From: Pachypanchax playfairii
Lineage: Eukaryota > Chordata > Actinopteri > Cyprinodontiformes > Aplocheilidae
Length of the DNA: 64,000 bases
NCBI GenBank assembly: GCA_006937955.1
Contig: SSNP01000146.1
Span: forward strand, 688,139-752,138
Direction of reading: 5' to 3'
The first letter of the stretch is position 1; every line of letters starts with the position of its first letter. Position numbers and translations under genes: made by a program. The notes below the pieces were generated by a model. The model did no database searches, was not told where the DNA came from, and worked only from the letters and a program-made list of their open reading frames with translations. Below are positions 1 through 11,200 of the stretch, piece after piece.

Positions 1-2199
1 AAAAAAAATTTAATCTAGTTGTTGATCAAAAAAGCAAACAGATGACGTCACCCAAACTTCTTTAAAATGTCACAAAATCTGATAAGGAACCATTGACATT
101 TGATATTTGAAACATGGTTATTTAGTGTCTCAAAAACTTTTCAGATCATAACGTAAATCCAAAAAAACAAACATTTAGTTAATCTGCAACTGCTTGTAGA
201 AACATCTAATTCACAGTGCTGTAAAATTCCTTTGTCAAACCTTTTAAAAGCTCTTACTTTGCTTTAACTCCTGTTGAGTGAGAAGAAAAGTTCTCACAGC
301 TGCTTACTGTCACTGTGGTCTTACTTCAGGAAGAGCCTACTGGCTGCGACCTTGGCCAGCCCCCCCACTCCCCCCAACACACACTCTCCTTTCCCATCAT
401 TAAGGCCAACTGCCGTCTGCATAGACCTCCTCAGCTCATAGAGAGTCCCTGTCCCATCAGCACAAATTAAACTGGAAGCTCTGGTAAAGGCGCTGCTTTT
501 GGTGCCACTGAACATTACACTGACACAAATGCTGAGGATCTTTGTCAGCTATTATTTCAATACATGAGTGTTTGGTGCCTTGTCTGTCTCGTTTCCTTTG
601 AAGCTCACATATCCTCCTCCTGCTCCTTGAAGCTATTCCCCTTTGAATTAGAACAACAATCTCTTGGATATTAATGGTTTAATTGGCCTAATTTTGTCCC
701 CATTATTGCCTCTTATAAAAGTGTTGATGCATTTTGTATCACTTATTGCTACAGTCCTGTTGATCTTTGACAGGCTAATTTGCATTTGCATCTGCATCCA
801 GATACTGATGATGACGACTAATAAATTATACTGATAGTTTGATTTTGAATTTTGGGCTTGTACTTGTTATTGAAGTAGTTATGCTACATTTAGCTGGTAT
901 CTCTGCATCATTTTGAATTTGTAAAAAGTCTTTATTCTAACAAGAGGTATGCTGTGTACCAAATTTACTGATACTTCAATCAAATTTTCAATTATTCACA
1001 GTACAATGCTTTCTGAAAAACCTCCAGACCTCCACTAAGTCAAGATGGATTTAAATGCTGATCTAAAACAAATCAGAGGATGAAAAGAATGTTGTAGTTT
1101 CTAAAGCCATTAATCAAGGTTCTGACATTTCTTTTTATGGAGCCATGCTGGTAGGGGAAAAATGGAGGAGTGATATATCCAAACATTTTTTACATCACAG
1201 TCATCACTTTATCATTCTCCTCCTTCCCTGTATTTGCACAGCTTCAAATGTCCAGTATTATATTTTTTATAAAGAAATGAGAACTACAGACTAAATATGG
1301 ATTGCAGATGAAAAATAGAGTTGATCAGTGAAGGTTAGAGCTGCTTGTTGGATCATTTTGACATAATTTCTCCTTGATTTTTCTAAACCTGTTCTCTATA
1401 TTGTCAGTCATACTGTTTGGATAGAAGGAGAGATGAGAGGGCAATGACAGATGGAGATGGAGACTTTCCCCTTCATAATCATGTCTGTAATCATGGCTTG
1501 TTACAAAAATCTCCATGATGGAGCTATTATACTGTGCTTATGTTATCTACGGCTGGAGAAAAATAAAGCTATGGAGTAATTAAGTGCAATCACTTTTCCA
1601 TTTCTGTTGTAATCCAAAGTAATTTTATTTTCAGATGGATGGTGCAGGTTCAATGAGGTATAAAATTTGTTAAATTCATGCTTCTCATCTTACATAACAA
1701 GCTTCTGATTATCAACAGCAGTATTACATTTATTTAAGAAAGTATGTATGTATTTGCTTTTATCATCTGGAAAACCACAGCGTGATATTCAAACTATGCA
1801 ACCCATTCAGCTGCATCTTGTTTACAGAAAACACGGGCAGCTTGAGGTTATTAATCATGTTTTTCTTAATTACCCGGTATAGCTGCCCTATCCCCCAACT
1901 CTGTGTTTGACCTTTTTTTTGCTGGGTTCTTTCAAACCATTAATCATGCAAAGATCAACAAAAGTGAAACAACAGTACACTCAGTTACATTACTTCAGTT
2001 TCTTCTATGTCCAGTTAAAACTTACAGGTGTATTTTTGTTGATATGTAAATGGTATTAAAAATGTAAATATTCATTGCAGAAAAAAGTTCTAAGAAGAAA
2101 GTCTACAATCAATAAGCTGATTTCTCTTTGTTTTTCTTTTAGATGCTTTTGCCCTTTGCTGCATCTCAGTTTTTAGGGACTTGACAGTCACTGATATTT
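1..2199. other. Noncoding AT-rich stretch, no gene recognised
   Basis: No exon, RNA gene or repeat family is recognisable here. The sequence is AT-rich with many short A/T runs and short random frames only. One minus-strand frame (about 321-545) is unusually protein-like and is listed separately. Parts around 640-830 are rich in TAAT/ATTA words, as seen in developmental enhancers, but that alone is weak evidence. Confidence 0.5.
321..545 (-). other. Unidentified protein-like open frame, possible exon
   Basis: Read on the minus strand, the frame runs from a TAG just before position 545 to a TAA near 321, about 75 codons. The first ATG gives 64 residues. The translation looks more like a real protein than other frames here: the pre-ATG part is hydrophobic (KILSICVSV), then a Ser/Thr-rich stretch, then ADGTGTLYELRRSMQTAVG and a Gly-rich tail. 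I do not recognise the family. The upstream AG could act as a splice acceptor, but the pyrimidine tract is poor, and no partner exon was found. It may equally be a chance frame in a less AT-rich segment. Confidence 0.15.
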
Positions 2200-2764
2200 T
2201 TAAAGAGGCCATTTCGCACAAATTTCAGGACTTTGTGGTTATTTCTGAAGTATTAACCTGTAATATGAAACATTTTATTTCTAAAAAACATCAGGAAACA
2301 CTGATTAACAGACCTGTCTGCGTGAAGATTCGTCTGACTTCAGGCTGCAACTCGTTCATATTCATTATGCTAATTTGCTGGACTCAGATTGGCTAACAAA
2401 CTAGCCTATGAGAGCAAGGTATACTGTTTCCTGTCCCGCTGTGCATGGCAAAGTCAGACATTCTCTCTTCCTGTTTGCTACGTCTTATGCTAACAGCTTT
2501 TAGCCAGCAGCTTGCTAGGCGTGGTTTCAACTGCAGGAGCTGATGAATACTAACGAATAAAGGAGTTGTGATGAAACAGATACAGGCCGTTCAGACTCGG
2601 GAGAAATCAGGTGTTATCACCACCTGCGTAGTTTGAGAGATAAAAACTGAAAGAGAAGTTGTTGATCTGTTTTCACACCCACTATGAAGGTAAGAACACC
2701 TGTGGAGCTAAAATATTCAATAGAAACCTCAGAAAAACTTTTTTTAATGGAAGAGCCTCTTTAA
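2200..2764 (-). mobile_element. TTAA-target MITE, family A copy 1
   Basis: The element is bounded by TTAA at 2200-2203 and 2761-2764. Its ends are inverted: it begins TTAAAGAGGCCATTTC, and the other end read in reverse begins TTAAAGAGGCTCTTCC. It matches copy 2 (7241-7802) and copy 4 (57592-58174) along its length in reverse orientation, including the shared words CCTCAGAAAAA, CACCCACTATGAAGGTAAGAACACC and the GGCGTGGTTTCAACTGC block. It has no coding capacity of its own. A TTAA duplication with AAAGG/AAAGAGG ends suits Kolobok/T2-type elements; piggyBac also uses TTAA but usually has CCC ends. Confidence 0.85.
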
Positions 2765-3051
2765 GACAGTTATTGTTCGAAGGACTGTTCTTTGAATTTT
2801 CCATATAGCCAAAGCAGTTTCTCTCAATGTAAATCTGAAAGGCGCAGGGCTGTGAAAAAGTATTTGCTATCATACAGTTTTCTGTCTTTTCTTTTTTGTC
2901 TCGCTTGAATATTTCAGATCAGCAAACACATTTTAATATAAGACAAAGACAACCTTAAAACCTTAAAGACAACTGTTTTCAAATGATAACTTCATTTTTA
3001 AGGGTAAAAAATTTCCAAGCCAACCTGACCCCATGGGAAAAAGTAATTGTT

Positions 3052-3660
3052 CCCTATTCTTTTGACATCTATCAGTCTGGAAAGGATTACAGAGTCATTC
3101 CTAAGGCTGAACCATTGAACCACACTGAGAGTCATTATCTACAAACTGAGAAATCATGGAACAGTGTGGTGAACCTTCCCAAGAGTAGCTAGCCGACCAT
3201 GAGGTCCATGAGCTCATCAACGACTCGTTCAGGAGGTTTCAAAAGAACTCCGACCAATATCTCAGGCTCTGCAGGCCCCTCAGTTAATGTCAGTGTTCAT
3301 GATTCAATAACATAAAAAAATACTGGGTAAAAATCACCTACATGGGAGAGTCCCAAAGTAAAAACTACCACTGATCAAAAGGAACACAAACACCTGTCTC
3401 ACATTTGTCATAAAAGATTTTTTGTAAAAAAAAAAATAAATAAATAAAATAAAATATATATATATATATATATATATTTAATGGACTGTCGACAAATTTG
3501 AAGTTTTAGGAAGGAATGTGTCTTGTTACATTTGGTGTAAAACTAACACTGCTCTCTGCCAAAAGCTCCTCAGGGAGAATTATCAGCATCAGTTCATAAC
3601 CATAACCTTGAACTGAAGCACAACAGCAAGTTCACCTCTGAATAGCTCACGAAAAAGTAC
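3052..3660 (+). pseudogene. Tc1 transposase pseudogene fragment
   Basis: Translation near 3060-3190 gives FDIYQSGKDYRVIPKAE followed by HTESHYLQTEKSWNSVVNLPKS. This matches the helix-turn-helix DNA-binding part of fish Tc1 transposases (pattern xIYQSGKGYKxISKxL ... TVxxIIxKWxxxGTVxNLPRSGRP). A TAG interrupts just after NLPKSS. Beyond it, the DNA still follows the transposase gene (for example CTCAGTTAATGTCAGTGTTCATGA and AGCAAGTTCACCTCTGAATAG) but in shifting frames. The catalytic DDE region is mostly deleted, so it cannot encode an active enzyme. Confidence 0.8.
3425..3479. repeat. Simple repeat: A-tract, (TAAA)n, (TA)n
   Basis: A run of A residues grades into four TAAA/TAAAA units and then an uninterrupted TA dinucleotide tract. 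It lies inside the Tc1 relic, so it arose or expanded after that insertion. It is likely length-polymorphic. Confidence 0.95.
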
Positions 3661-3808
3661 AAATATGATTAGATTCAGTTTGGGATCTAACCAGAAACAT
3701 AAACAGCAGCTTATTAAAGTTCCTAAATGTGTACAATAATGGCTATGGTATGGTGTGACTATTTTTTTTTTAAAAAGTAAAGGGGGCAAATACTTTTTTG
3801 CAGCACTG

Positions 3809-5319
3809 TAAATAATTGTTTGTGTGTGGGCTATCTTTTGACAAGGGACATTTTAGTCCTGTGGGCTCTGACGTCCTTGCCAAGAAGTCAATACAATTTA
3901 CTGATAAGTCTTCAACCAGACATTTTTATTTATCACCACCAACCTGACGAATGAGAAATTGCCATCTTTAAATGCATCAGAGTCACCACTTTAGGCACAC
4001 TGTGAGACCTGCATGACAAAATGAGAAAAATCCAGGGTTCATGCTTTCAAAATGTTCAATTAATGAGGAAAATTAATCCTGATGATCTGGAGAGCTGATT
4101 TGCTGATGCTTTAATCTGCGTCATTGATTATGCTTCAACTGAAAAGCTTGTCATTTATCATTTAAGTCAGCTAAGCAGTAGTTTAAATTTGCATCTGACT
4201 GTTTTGGGATATAAAGAATTCCCTTTTCCACCCCTCCTCACCCCTCCAGTTAAACAGATGAACTATTGCAAGACAGAGATTAAACAGTAACCAGGGTTGC
4301 CACAGCACAACATGAATAGAGGCTGACAGACATTTTATCAGTGAGCCAATTAACATGATTTATGGTGCGAAGGTTAACCATGAGACTTGGCCATAAATAC
4401 AAAAGCCTGGCTGAGCAGCTCCTTTCCAAAGTGAGATGTTATCAGATTCTTGATTCTGCTTTGCTGGCATGAAGTCAGCATGCATTTGTAAATGCAGCTA
4501 CTGTGCATCTAGGGCCACCCCCTTTTCAGTGGGTCAGGAGTTCAAAACCCAGGCTGAGGAGTTGAAGAGAAGGGTATGAACTCCTGACCTCCTTAATGTA
4601 ACAGGACAAGCAGCAAAAAGACAGATCTTATCAGACTTCTCTGAGCTGTTTGTCGTTTCGATCCCATGACATGGACATGATTTAAAATTCTGGTATGATG
4701 ACAAATAACCAGCAGAACATGATTTGTGAGTTCATAGTACCATGATGAATTTGATTATATCATTTCAGATTGACGACAGCTGACGTGTGCCTGTCAAGTT
4801 TTTGGGCTTGACATATGGTTTAGTGGTCCACATATTCACTCCCCCACTGTGTGGAATTTGGGCCTTTCCCGTGAGTTCAGGTGCAGTGTTTGCTTGGGAG
4901 AAGATTTACTATCTACCAAAAACATGTTAATTGAACCCTGTTATTTTCTGTTCAAAGTGCTGTTTTAACTCGGAGTCAAAGGCCATTGGGGTTTTAACAT
5001 GTGCCTAATGCAGGTGGTCTTTTGTTTTTACAATAAACAAAAGAAGGCAAATGGATTTTTATCTCATTCGTATATATTTGGATTGAGGAAAAAGGCAGAA
5101 GAGAAATTCCCTTTCTATGTGCAGGAGCTATTAGTCTAATTTAATCACCAGGACAAGTCAATTGGGAAATCTTTGATTAGGTCCAACCTAGATATTTTTT
5201 GTCTATAACTGTGAGTTTGACAGAGCAATGATACACATATTGATTAATGTGTGAATAAAGAAAGTAGTTTAAAAAATGGTGTAATGTTACCATTGAACTT
5301 TGGTGGTTTGTTGCACTGA
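3809..5319. other. Noncoding, no gene recognised; possible conserved element near 4060-4230
   Basis: No open frame above about 60 codons and no recognised repeat was found. The segment 4060-4230 is non-repetitive and has many TAAT/ATTA and TGATT words in a less A/T-homopolymeric context, resembling vertebrate conserved noncoding elements. Conservation itself cannot be tested from one sequence. Confidence 0.4.
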
Positions 5320-5700
5320 AAACACTCAAATTATTGCCTTAGTCTGGCTAAAATCAGACTTTTTTTGAAACGCGTGTATGTACCTTAGCTTGACTTTGAA
5401 AAGTCCGACTAAGCTACCCAGATAATCTGATTAGAAATACGGGTTTCTCTGCATGTAAACAGCCATTTTGAGAAGCCAATCTATCTGGAGCTAAGCCCCG
5501 CCCCTGTAGGAAATGACGTGACGCGGAAGCTGTAATCCATAAGGATAATATAATCACCACAAGACTGCATGCATCTGACGTGTAAGAGCATCAAACAGTA
5601 CAGTTTATAACAAATGTAAAGTGCTGCAGCGTTGTTGTCGTGCACGAAGGGTCACATGTCTCCACCTACTGGAGCGGTGGTCAGTGCACTTTTTCAATAA
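5320..5700. repeat. Degraded dispersed repeat, probably a DNA-transposon fragment
   Basis: The stretch starting near CTTAGTCTGGCTAAAATCAG, continuing through GTCCGACTAAGC, GGGTTTCTCTGCATGTAAACAGCC, and a CpG-bearing GACGTGACGCGG, has the wording of a common fish interspersed repeat. It is locally less AT-rich than its surroundings. I could not find clear terminal inverted repeats or a target duplication, so the boundaries are approximate and the class is unassigned. Confidence 0.4.
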
Positions 5701-7240
5701 TTTGCTTCTCAGAGTTATACAGTACTCGTTATACAGTAGATTTGTTTTATATAAAACATTTAGCTAGTAGACCTAATTAAATCACTTCTGAATTGTAAGT
5801 TAGTATGTGACACTAGCCTTTTTTCTTAGCTAGATGCTAGAATCCACGTGGTTACAAGCTAAGCTAACTGACAAACTGTTATTTAACACTTAGTATGTTA
5901 ACTGTTAGCCTCTTCTTCTCTCTGAAAAACCCAATTAGGATCACGAATGATCAGATCATTAAAAACAAAAAAACTCTTAGATGAATATGACCTATGTGCG
6001 TTTGTACGTGCACTCATGCATTTGTGTATTATGGCTGCATTTTATAGTGACAGTGTTATGAGACAGCAATAATAAGCACTTTATTTTCTGCTAGAGATGA
6101 GTGTGATCAAGCACTCATGATTAATCATTGCTCAGTGATTCTATGATTAATGTTCATGCAGTCCCTAAAGGAGCTGCAGGACTTACTCACATCCCTCAGT
6201 GTGTTTACAATTTTACACCTATTACAAGGGAAGATGGAGCGCTCCATTTACAGTTCACTAACCTTTATGACAGTGCACTCTCATCTGCATTTTATTTTAT
6301 CTTTAACACCTCAACTCATCCACAAACGTCAAAATAAAACAAGCCTGAGAAGCGTTTAGGCTCGTCGTTTTGAAAGAAACATGGTCTTTGATTTAGTTGA
6401 GGGCGTCTCACTCTCATTCCCGTTTTTATGAGAGCTTTTAATTTTTATTGAAGGACGGTACAAAGTAAATGGTTCCTCATCTAAGGATGATTAAATGGTT
6501 TTATAAGATTTACAGAAACATGAGAGCTTGAGGGACAAAGGCCTGAAATGAGCTTTACAGCACATGTCCTCTAAATAATGTCAGGGGAGGAGGAGGAGGC
6601 GTCGAACGAGACGAGCAGTGATGAGGATGTGTTTCTCTGCAGACACGTGTAAATCAATTTGTATTGATCGTAACCATACTGCCAACAGCTCTGCACATTC
6701 ATTGATCACACAATTAGATAACTGCTGAATCTATTCAAATGGAAAATTACACTTGATGTGGCTAAAACCAGACAGTTCTGTATGTCCATACAGTGTCTTA
6801 AAGTTTTTCTTCACAGGAGTGAAAAGTAGCATGGAACAGTCACTCAAATTTGGCATTAAACTTTATCTAGAGTATTTCAATATTTTTGCATACAGTGCAT
6901 TGTATTGGTGAGAGTTTATGTTTTAATGTTTGACAGGCCGGTGAAGGACTCTGTCTTGTCGAAGCATTTTGTTGTCCTGAATTCAAACCCAGAATTCAAT
7001 CAATTTCTTGTACTGCCAAAGTCCTGTTGGAGAACTCATTGGTAGTTGTCAGCTTTGCACTCAAAATCTAGATGGCAGGTCATGTACATCAAAACCAAGC
7101 CATTAGCTTTTAATTTCAATGAACCGTTCCACAATTGTGCTCTGCCAATTTAGTTTTTCAAGTTTGCTGCATGTGATCTAGTTTCTTAGACCCATGCCAA
7201 TCATCTTTTGAGCTATTTTAAAGCATCTCAGTGTTTTTTA
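5701..7240. other. Noncoding, no gene recognised
   Basis: There are two short overlapping plus-strand frames near 6128-6359, but neither resembles a known protein and they overlap in different frames, as expected by chance. A small purine-rich GAGGAGGAGGAGG tract lies near 6585. Nothing else stands out. Confidence 0.5.
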
Positions 7241-7802
7241 TTAAAGAGACCCTTCCATTAAAAATGTTTTTTCTGAGGTTTATGTTGAATATTTTAGCTC
7301 CACAAGTGTTCTTACCTTCATAGTGGGTGTGAATACAGGTCAACAACTTCTCTTTCAGTTTTATCTCTCAAACTACGCAGGTGGCGATAAAACCCAAGTC
7401 CGAACAGCCTGTATCTGTTTTGTCACAACTCCTATGTTTGTTAGTATTCGGCAGCTCCCGCAGTTGAAACCACGCCTAGCATGCTGCTGGCTAAAAGCTG
7501 TAGCATTAGACGTAGCAAACAGGAAGAGAGTACGTCTGCTGTTGTCATGCGCAGCAGGGCAGGAAACAGTATACCTAGCTCTCATTGGCTAGCTTGTTAG
7601 CCAATCTGAGTCCAGCAAATCCGAATAATGAACACGAACGAGCTGCTCCTCGAGGCCTGACGGAACCACCCGAATTTTAATGCAGACAGATTGAAAGGTC
7701 TGTTAATCAGTGTTTCCTAATGTTTTTTAGATATAGTAAAATGTTTTATGTTACTGGTAAATACTTAAGAAATAATACATTTGTATGAAATGGCCTCTTT
7801 AA
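7241..7802 (+). mobile_element. TTAA-target MITE, family A copy 2
   Basis: The element runs from TTAA at 7241-7244 to TTAA at 7799-7802. The ends are TTAAAGAGACCCTTCC and, inverted, TTAAAGAGGCCATTTC. It is the same length as copy 1 within a few bases and is in the opposite orientation. A 90-codon plus frame and a 70-codon minus frame occur inside, but the frames are not shared with the other copies and are shadows of the repeat. Confidence 0.88.
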
Positions 7803-8225
7803 GATCGTGGCATTTTTACTCCAAATCACAAAACCTGTGCTGTTTTCTAGGAAATAGTTTCTGTATAGCAGCAGTAGCTCATTAGCAATTTGCCTCTGTG
7901 CTGTGGGCGGAACCATTGGTGCGGAGGATCCCCCGCCCCTCCCTGTTGTTGAGAGCTGTCTGTTTATGCTAGCACTACCACTGGCTTACAGCTATCAGAG
8001 CAGGAGATTGTGACCCACCCAGTGCCTTTTCTACGTCACAAAAACTCGGTTTTGAAGTGCGTTTTTGTGTCTGCTTATGATTCACAGCGATTTCAGGGCA
8101 GAAATACTCAGAAATGCAATTTTGAGCTTAAATTTCTTAAGATATGTCCTCTAGCATTGGAAAAATGCCACAAGAACATTTTAACAATGCGAAAAACATG
8201 ATTTTTATCAGAGTGGGTCTCTTAA
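7799..8225. mobile_element. Possible second TTAA element abutting copy 2
   Basis: The stretch starts at the same TTAA that ends copy 2 and ends at GAGTGGGTCTC followed by TTAA at 8222-8225. That end, inverted, begins TTAAGAGACCCACTC, close to the family A left end TTAAAGAGACCC. The internal sequence (GTGGGCGGAACCATTGG, CCCCGCCCC) is not like family A and is GC-richer than its surroundings. The left end does not mirror the right one well, so an independent element is likely but not proven. Confidence 0.45.
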
Positions 8226-11200
8226 GAGGTTCATGACAGAACAACTATAAAACTGATTAATACTAAATTGATCATATTTATTAGTATGTTGATTGATTAG
8301 CAGCGCTACGTGTCCGTTTCCCACTGCATATGAGTGCATCCTCTAATGTGTTTCATAAATTTAGCAGCTCTTTGCGCTTGTTTTAAATTTCCAGAGCTTC
8401 AGAGGGGCCAGTAAACTACACCTTTCAATTCTCTTGCTTGTGTTTTCACTCAGAAAAAGGAGTGATGAGCAAACGCTTTCAGACTCAATCCGTGAGCAAA
8501 GAGCTGTGCTGACAGGGATTATTATTTATTTGTCATGGTGGATGTAATAAGCTGTAGATACAGGATGGAGGGTCTGTGATTTATTGCTCTGTCGACCGCC
8601 ACTAGCAGGACGTGCGCTCTAGCGTGCAGGATGAATACCACACTGTCACTTCTGTCCATCCGTCACCATCACCACTCCCCGCTGCAACCTTTTCTCATAG
8701 ACCCTCCCATTTCATGCCACAATTCATAAACAATCTTTCATTATTTTGATACATTCCTCCCTATATTTCTTTTCTGAACGCAGTGTTAGGCCTCAGTTTC
8801 ATGTGTCCCATTATTTTGATGCACAAGCTTGAGGAGTTATTGCGAAAGGATTGACTTCATCATGAAGAGAATTAAATCTATTGCTATTCATGCTTTGGAC
8901 TTAAATTTTTAGCAGCTGAATTGATGCTATTTTTCCGCACAAATAAAATATTCGACTCAAAAATAAGCTTATTTTCTTTCAGTGATAGGATTTGCAGTGG
9001 TGTGTTTCATATTTACTGACATGCTGTGTGCCTCACTGTTGTCCACTGGCACCGACCACTGGGCGGGTTGTACTATAAGTAATTATGTTCATATTCTGCT
9101 GCTGCTTTTAATGTTATTGAGCCACATGTCAAAGAGCAGGCGACTCCCTTCCGCCTCTGCAGGTCATGTAATCTTGTTAAAAGCCTTCATGGTTTTAGGA
9201 TTATGTTATTGAAATGTCACTTAATTGGATAAACATTTTTCATGCCGTAAACACCCGGCACAGTGCTCTGTTTAGTCACTGTGGATATTGTTTACACGGC
9301 AGGGGGGATTTGTGTAAGTGGAACTGACTCTGTAAACATCGGCTCCCACTAGAGGCATTACGTGAAAAGCGAGCTGAGAGTGAAGCATCAGGGAAAACAC
9401 TTACCCTACATATCAGAGTTGTGGACATGAGCATGGCGAGAGGGAGCGAGCGTCTCAGTGACAGGGATTAATTAATATGAGGAATTGCCTTTGTGTCCGG
9501 GTAAATGACTTGAGCAGGAGCTGCTTTGTTGTTGAAACCCACTCAGCTGAGTGTTTGGTAGTGATTTTGTTTTGAATGTGTGTGGGTGTGTGTCTACGTG
9601 TATTAAGCTGTTACCTGCCAATAAAATTGCAGCCCTGCATTCAATTTTCATTCCCTTTTTCCTCAATTATTCCCTTCTTTCTTCACTTCCTTTTCTCTCC
9701 AAGTCCTCGGATGTCATTTACTACAACTCACCTTCATATCTGTCTCATTTAGGGGCTCATTTTTTCTCTGCAAATTGTTATTTATGGACTTTTGTTTGTT
9801 CTCAGGCATCATTACTGACAATACAGCTAATAGCAATCATTTGTTATTCCATGCTTGTGCTCATGCTTCGGATGGGGGCAGTGAAGTGAGAATACTCATT
9901 TGGAGGTTGAGGAAAGTCTTGACAGGGCCCATTTATAACAAGATCATTCTGGAAAGTCCGGCCTATTAATAACCCTCCATTGCAGTCTAATTAGTGCTCC
10001 CTGATGTAAACGAGTGTGAATCATGGAGCTTGTGATTTTCTCCTGTAAAGATCATTGTTGGTGTCATTTAAAAAAAAAAAAACTAATCTGGAGAAGCCAG
10101 TGTTATGGATCAGATAAAAAATTCTATTGGTGTGGAGTTGGTTGTTGTTGTAGGGTGGATGCATCTGTTTATCAGGGTCATGAGAATTTGCTTAACAGTC
10201 AAACAACAGTCCAAACCAAAAGAAAAATATGTTTTCACAAGGTAATAAATTCTTACTAGTTTTACCATTTTATCCCTTTTTTCAAAAAACTTTGGTTTGT
10301 TAAAATTAAAGAATCAAATATTTAGATTTAAATGGTGACAATTTCTTTACAGTTTTTCAGACAGTGAAAAGAAAAGGTTAGAGTGCAGCAAGTTTATATA
10401 GGCTAAAACAGAAAATGCTTGCCATTCCCACACAACCTTTTTGAATTTTATAGCTGATAGTTACAGACATAGCCAAAGATCAGTCTGTCTATTTCTGACG
10501 TACAAAAATCAAGAACTAAAATCCCACTTTTAGATGTTTTACGCATTATTTTGGAGCCAGAGTCTGTGAACTCTGAGGCTGGAAATCCTGTCTACTCTTC
10601 AATAAATGTGTATTATGTGTTATATTAAATAACTTATTTTGACTAAGCCATCAAAAAAAGGAATATTCAAACATACAGCAGCAAAGTACGACCTATGTGA
10701 ATCATCAGATAGTCAACCTCTGGAAATTATTTGGAGTGAACAATTAATTTCTAGTCATGACAGTGTTTCATTGGTTTACATGTAAGGGGTGGGACTGAAG
10801 ACTGGAACCAATAACTAGAGATGCTCCTGTGTCCAGTTGAAAAATCTACACTCTGAAGCAAATATATTGAAATTAAAATAATGCAACTTTGGGACATAAT
10901 TTTGGCTTCATTTTTCCAACCTAGAACTTATGTCCATTTTTTATTCTCTCAACTAAAGTAGTATAAATATCTCTTAATATTTTTATACAGATAGACTTCC
11001 TGGATCAACACTTAATCCATCCTCCTACATGAGTTTAATAACATGACACACCACATTCAAATAATGGTTAAAAAAACCCACATTTTTTGCCTCTTTTTAA
11101 TAAATGGTCATGTGGCCTGGTATAGCCAAAAGCTAAAGATTGATTTTCTTAGAATTTATTCACTAACTGAATCTTTAAAAGAGTTGGGCTGAATGAACTG

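Larger units (their letters stand above)
2845..3808 (+). mobile_element. Tc1-like transposon, internally deleted
   Basis: The left end reads CAGGGCTGTGAAAAAGTAT and the right end reads GGGGGCAAATACTTTTTTG...CAGCACTG followed by TA, so the termini are degraded inverted repeats of the kind that carry 'AAAAAGTATTTGCCCCC' in fish Tc1 elements. Internal segments correspond in order to a Tc1 transposase gene, with deletions: an N-terminal part near 3052-3330, then short pieces up to about 3660. Full-length relatives are roughly 1.6 kb, so about 40 percent is missing. The left TA target copy is no longer visible. A simple-repeat tract at 3425-3479 lies inside. Confidence 0.85.

Noticed and set aside
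4530..4620. GTTCAAAACCCAGGC and GAACTCCTGACCTCC as a tRNA B box or Alu-like SINE
   Set aside because: There is no matching A box, no acceptor stem and no SINE tail. Alu is a primate family and cannot be expected here.
7323..7592. 90-codon plus frame and 70-codon minus frame as genes
   Set aside because: Both lie inside TTAA family A copy 2. The same DNA in copies 1 and 4 does not keep these frames.
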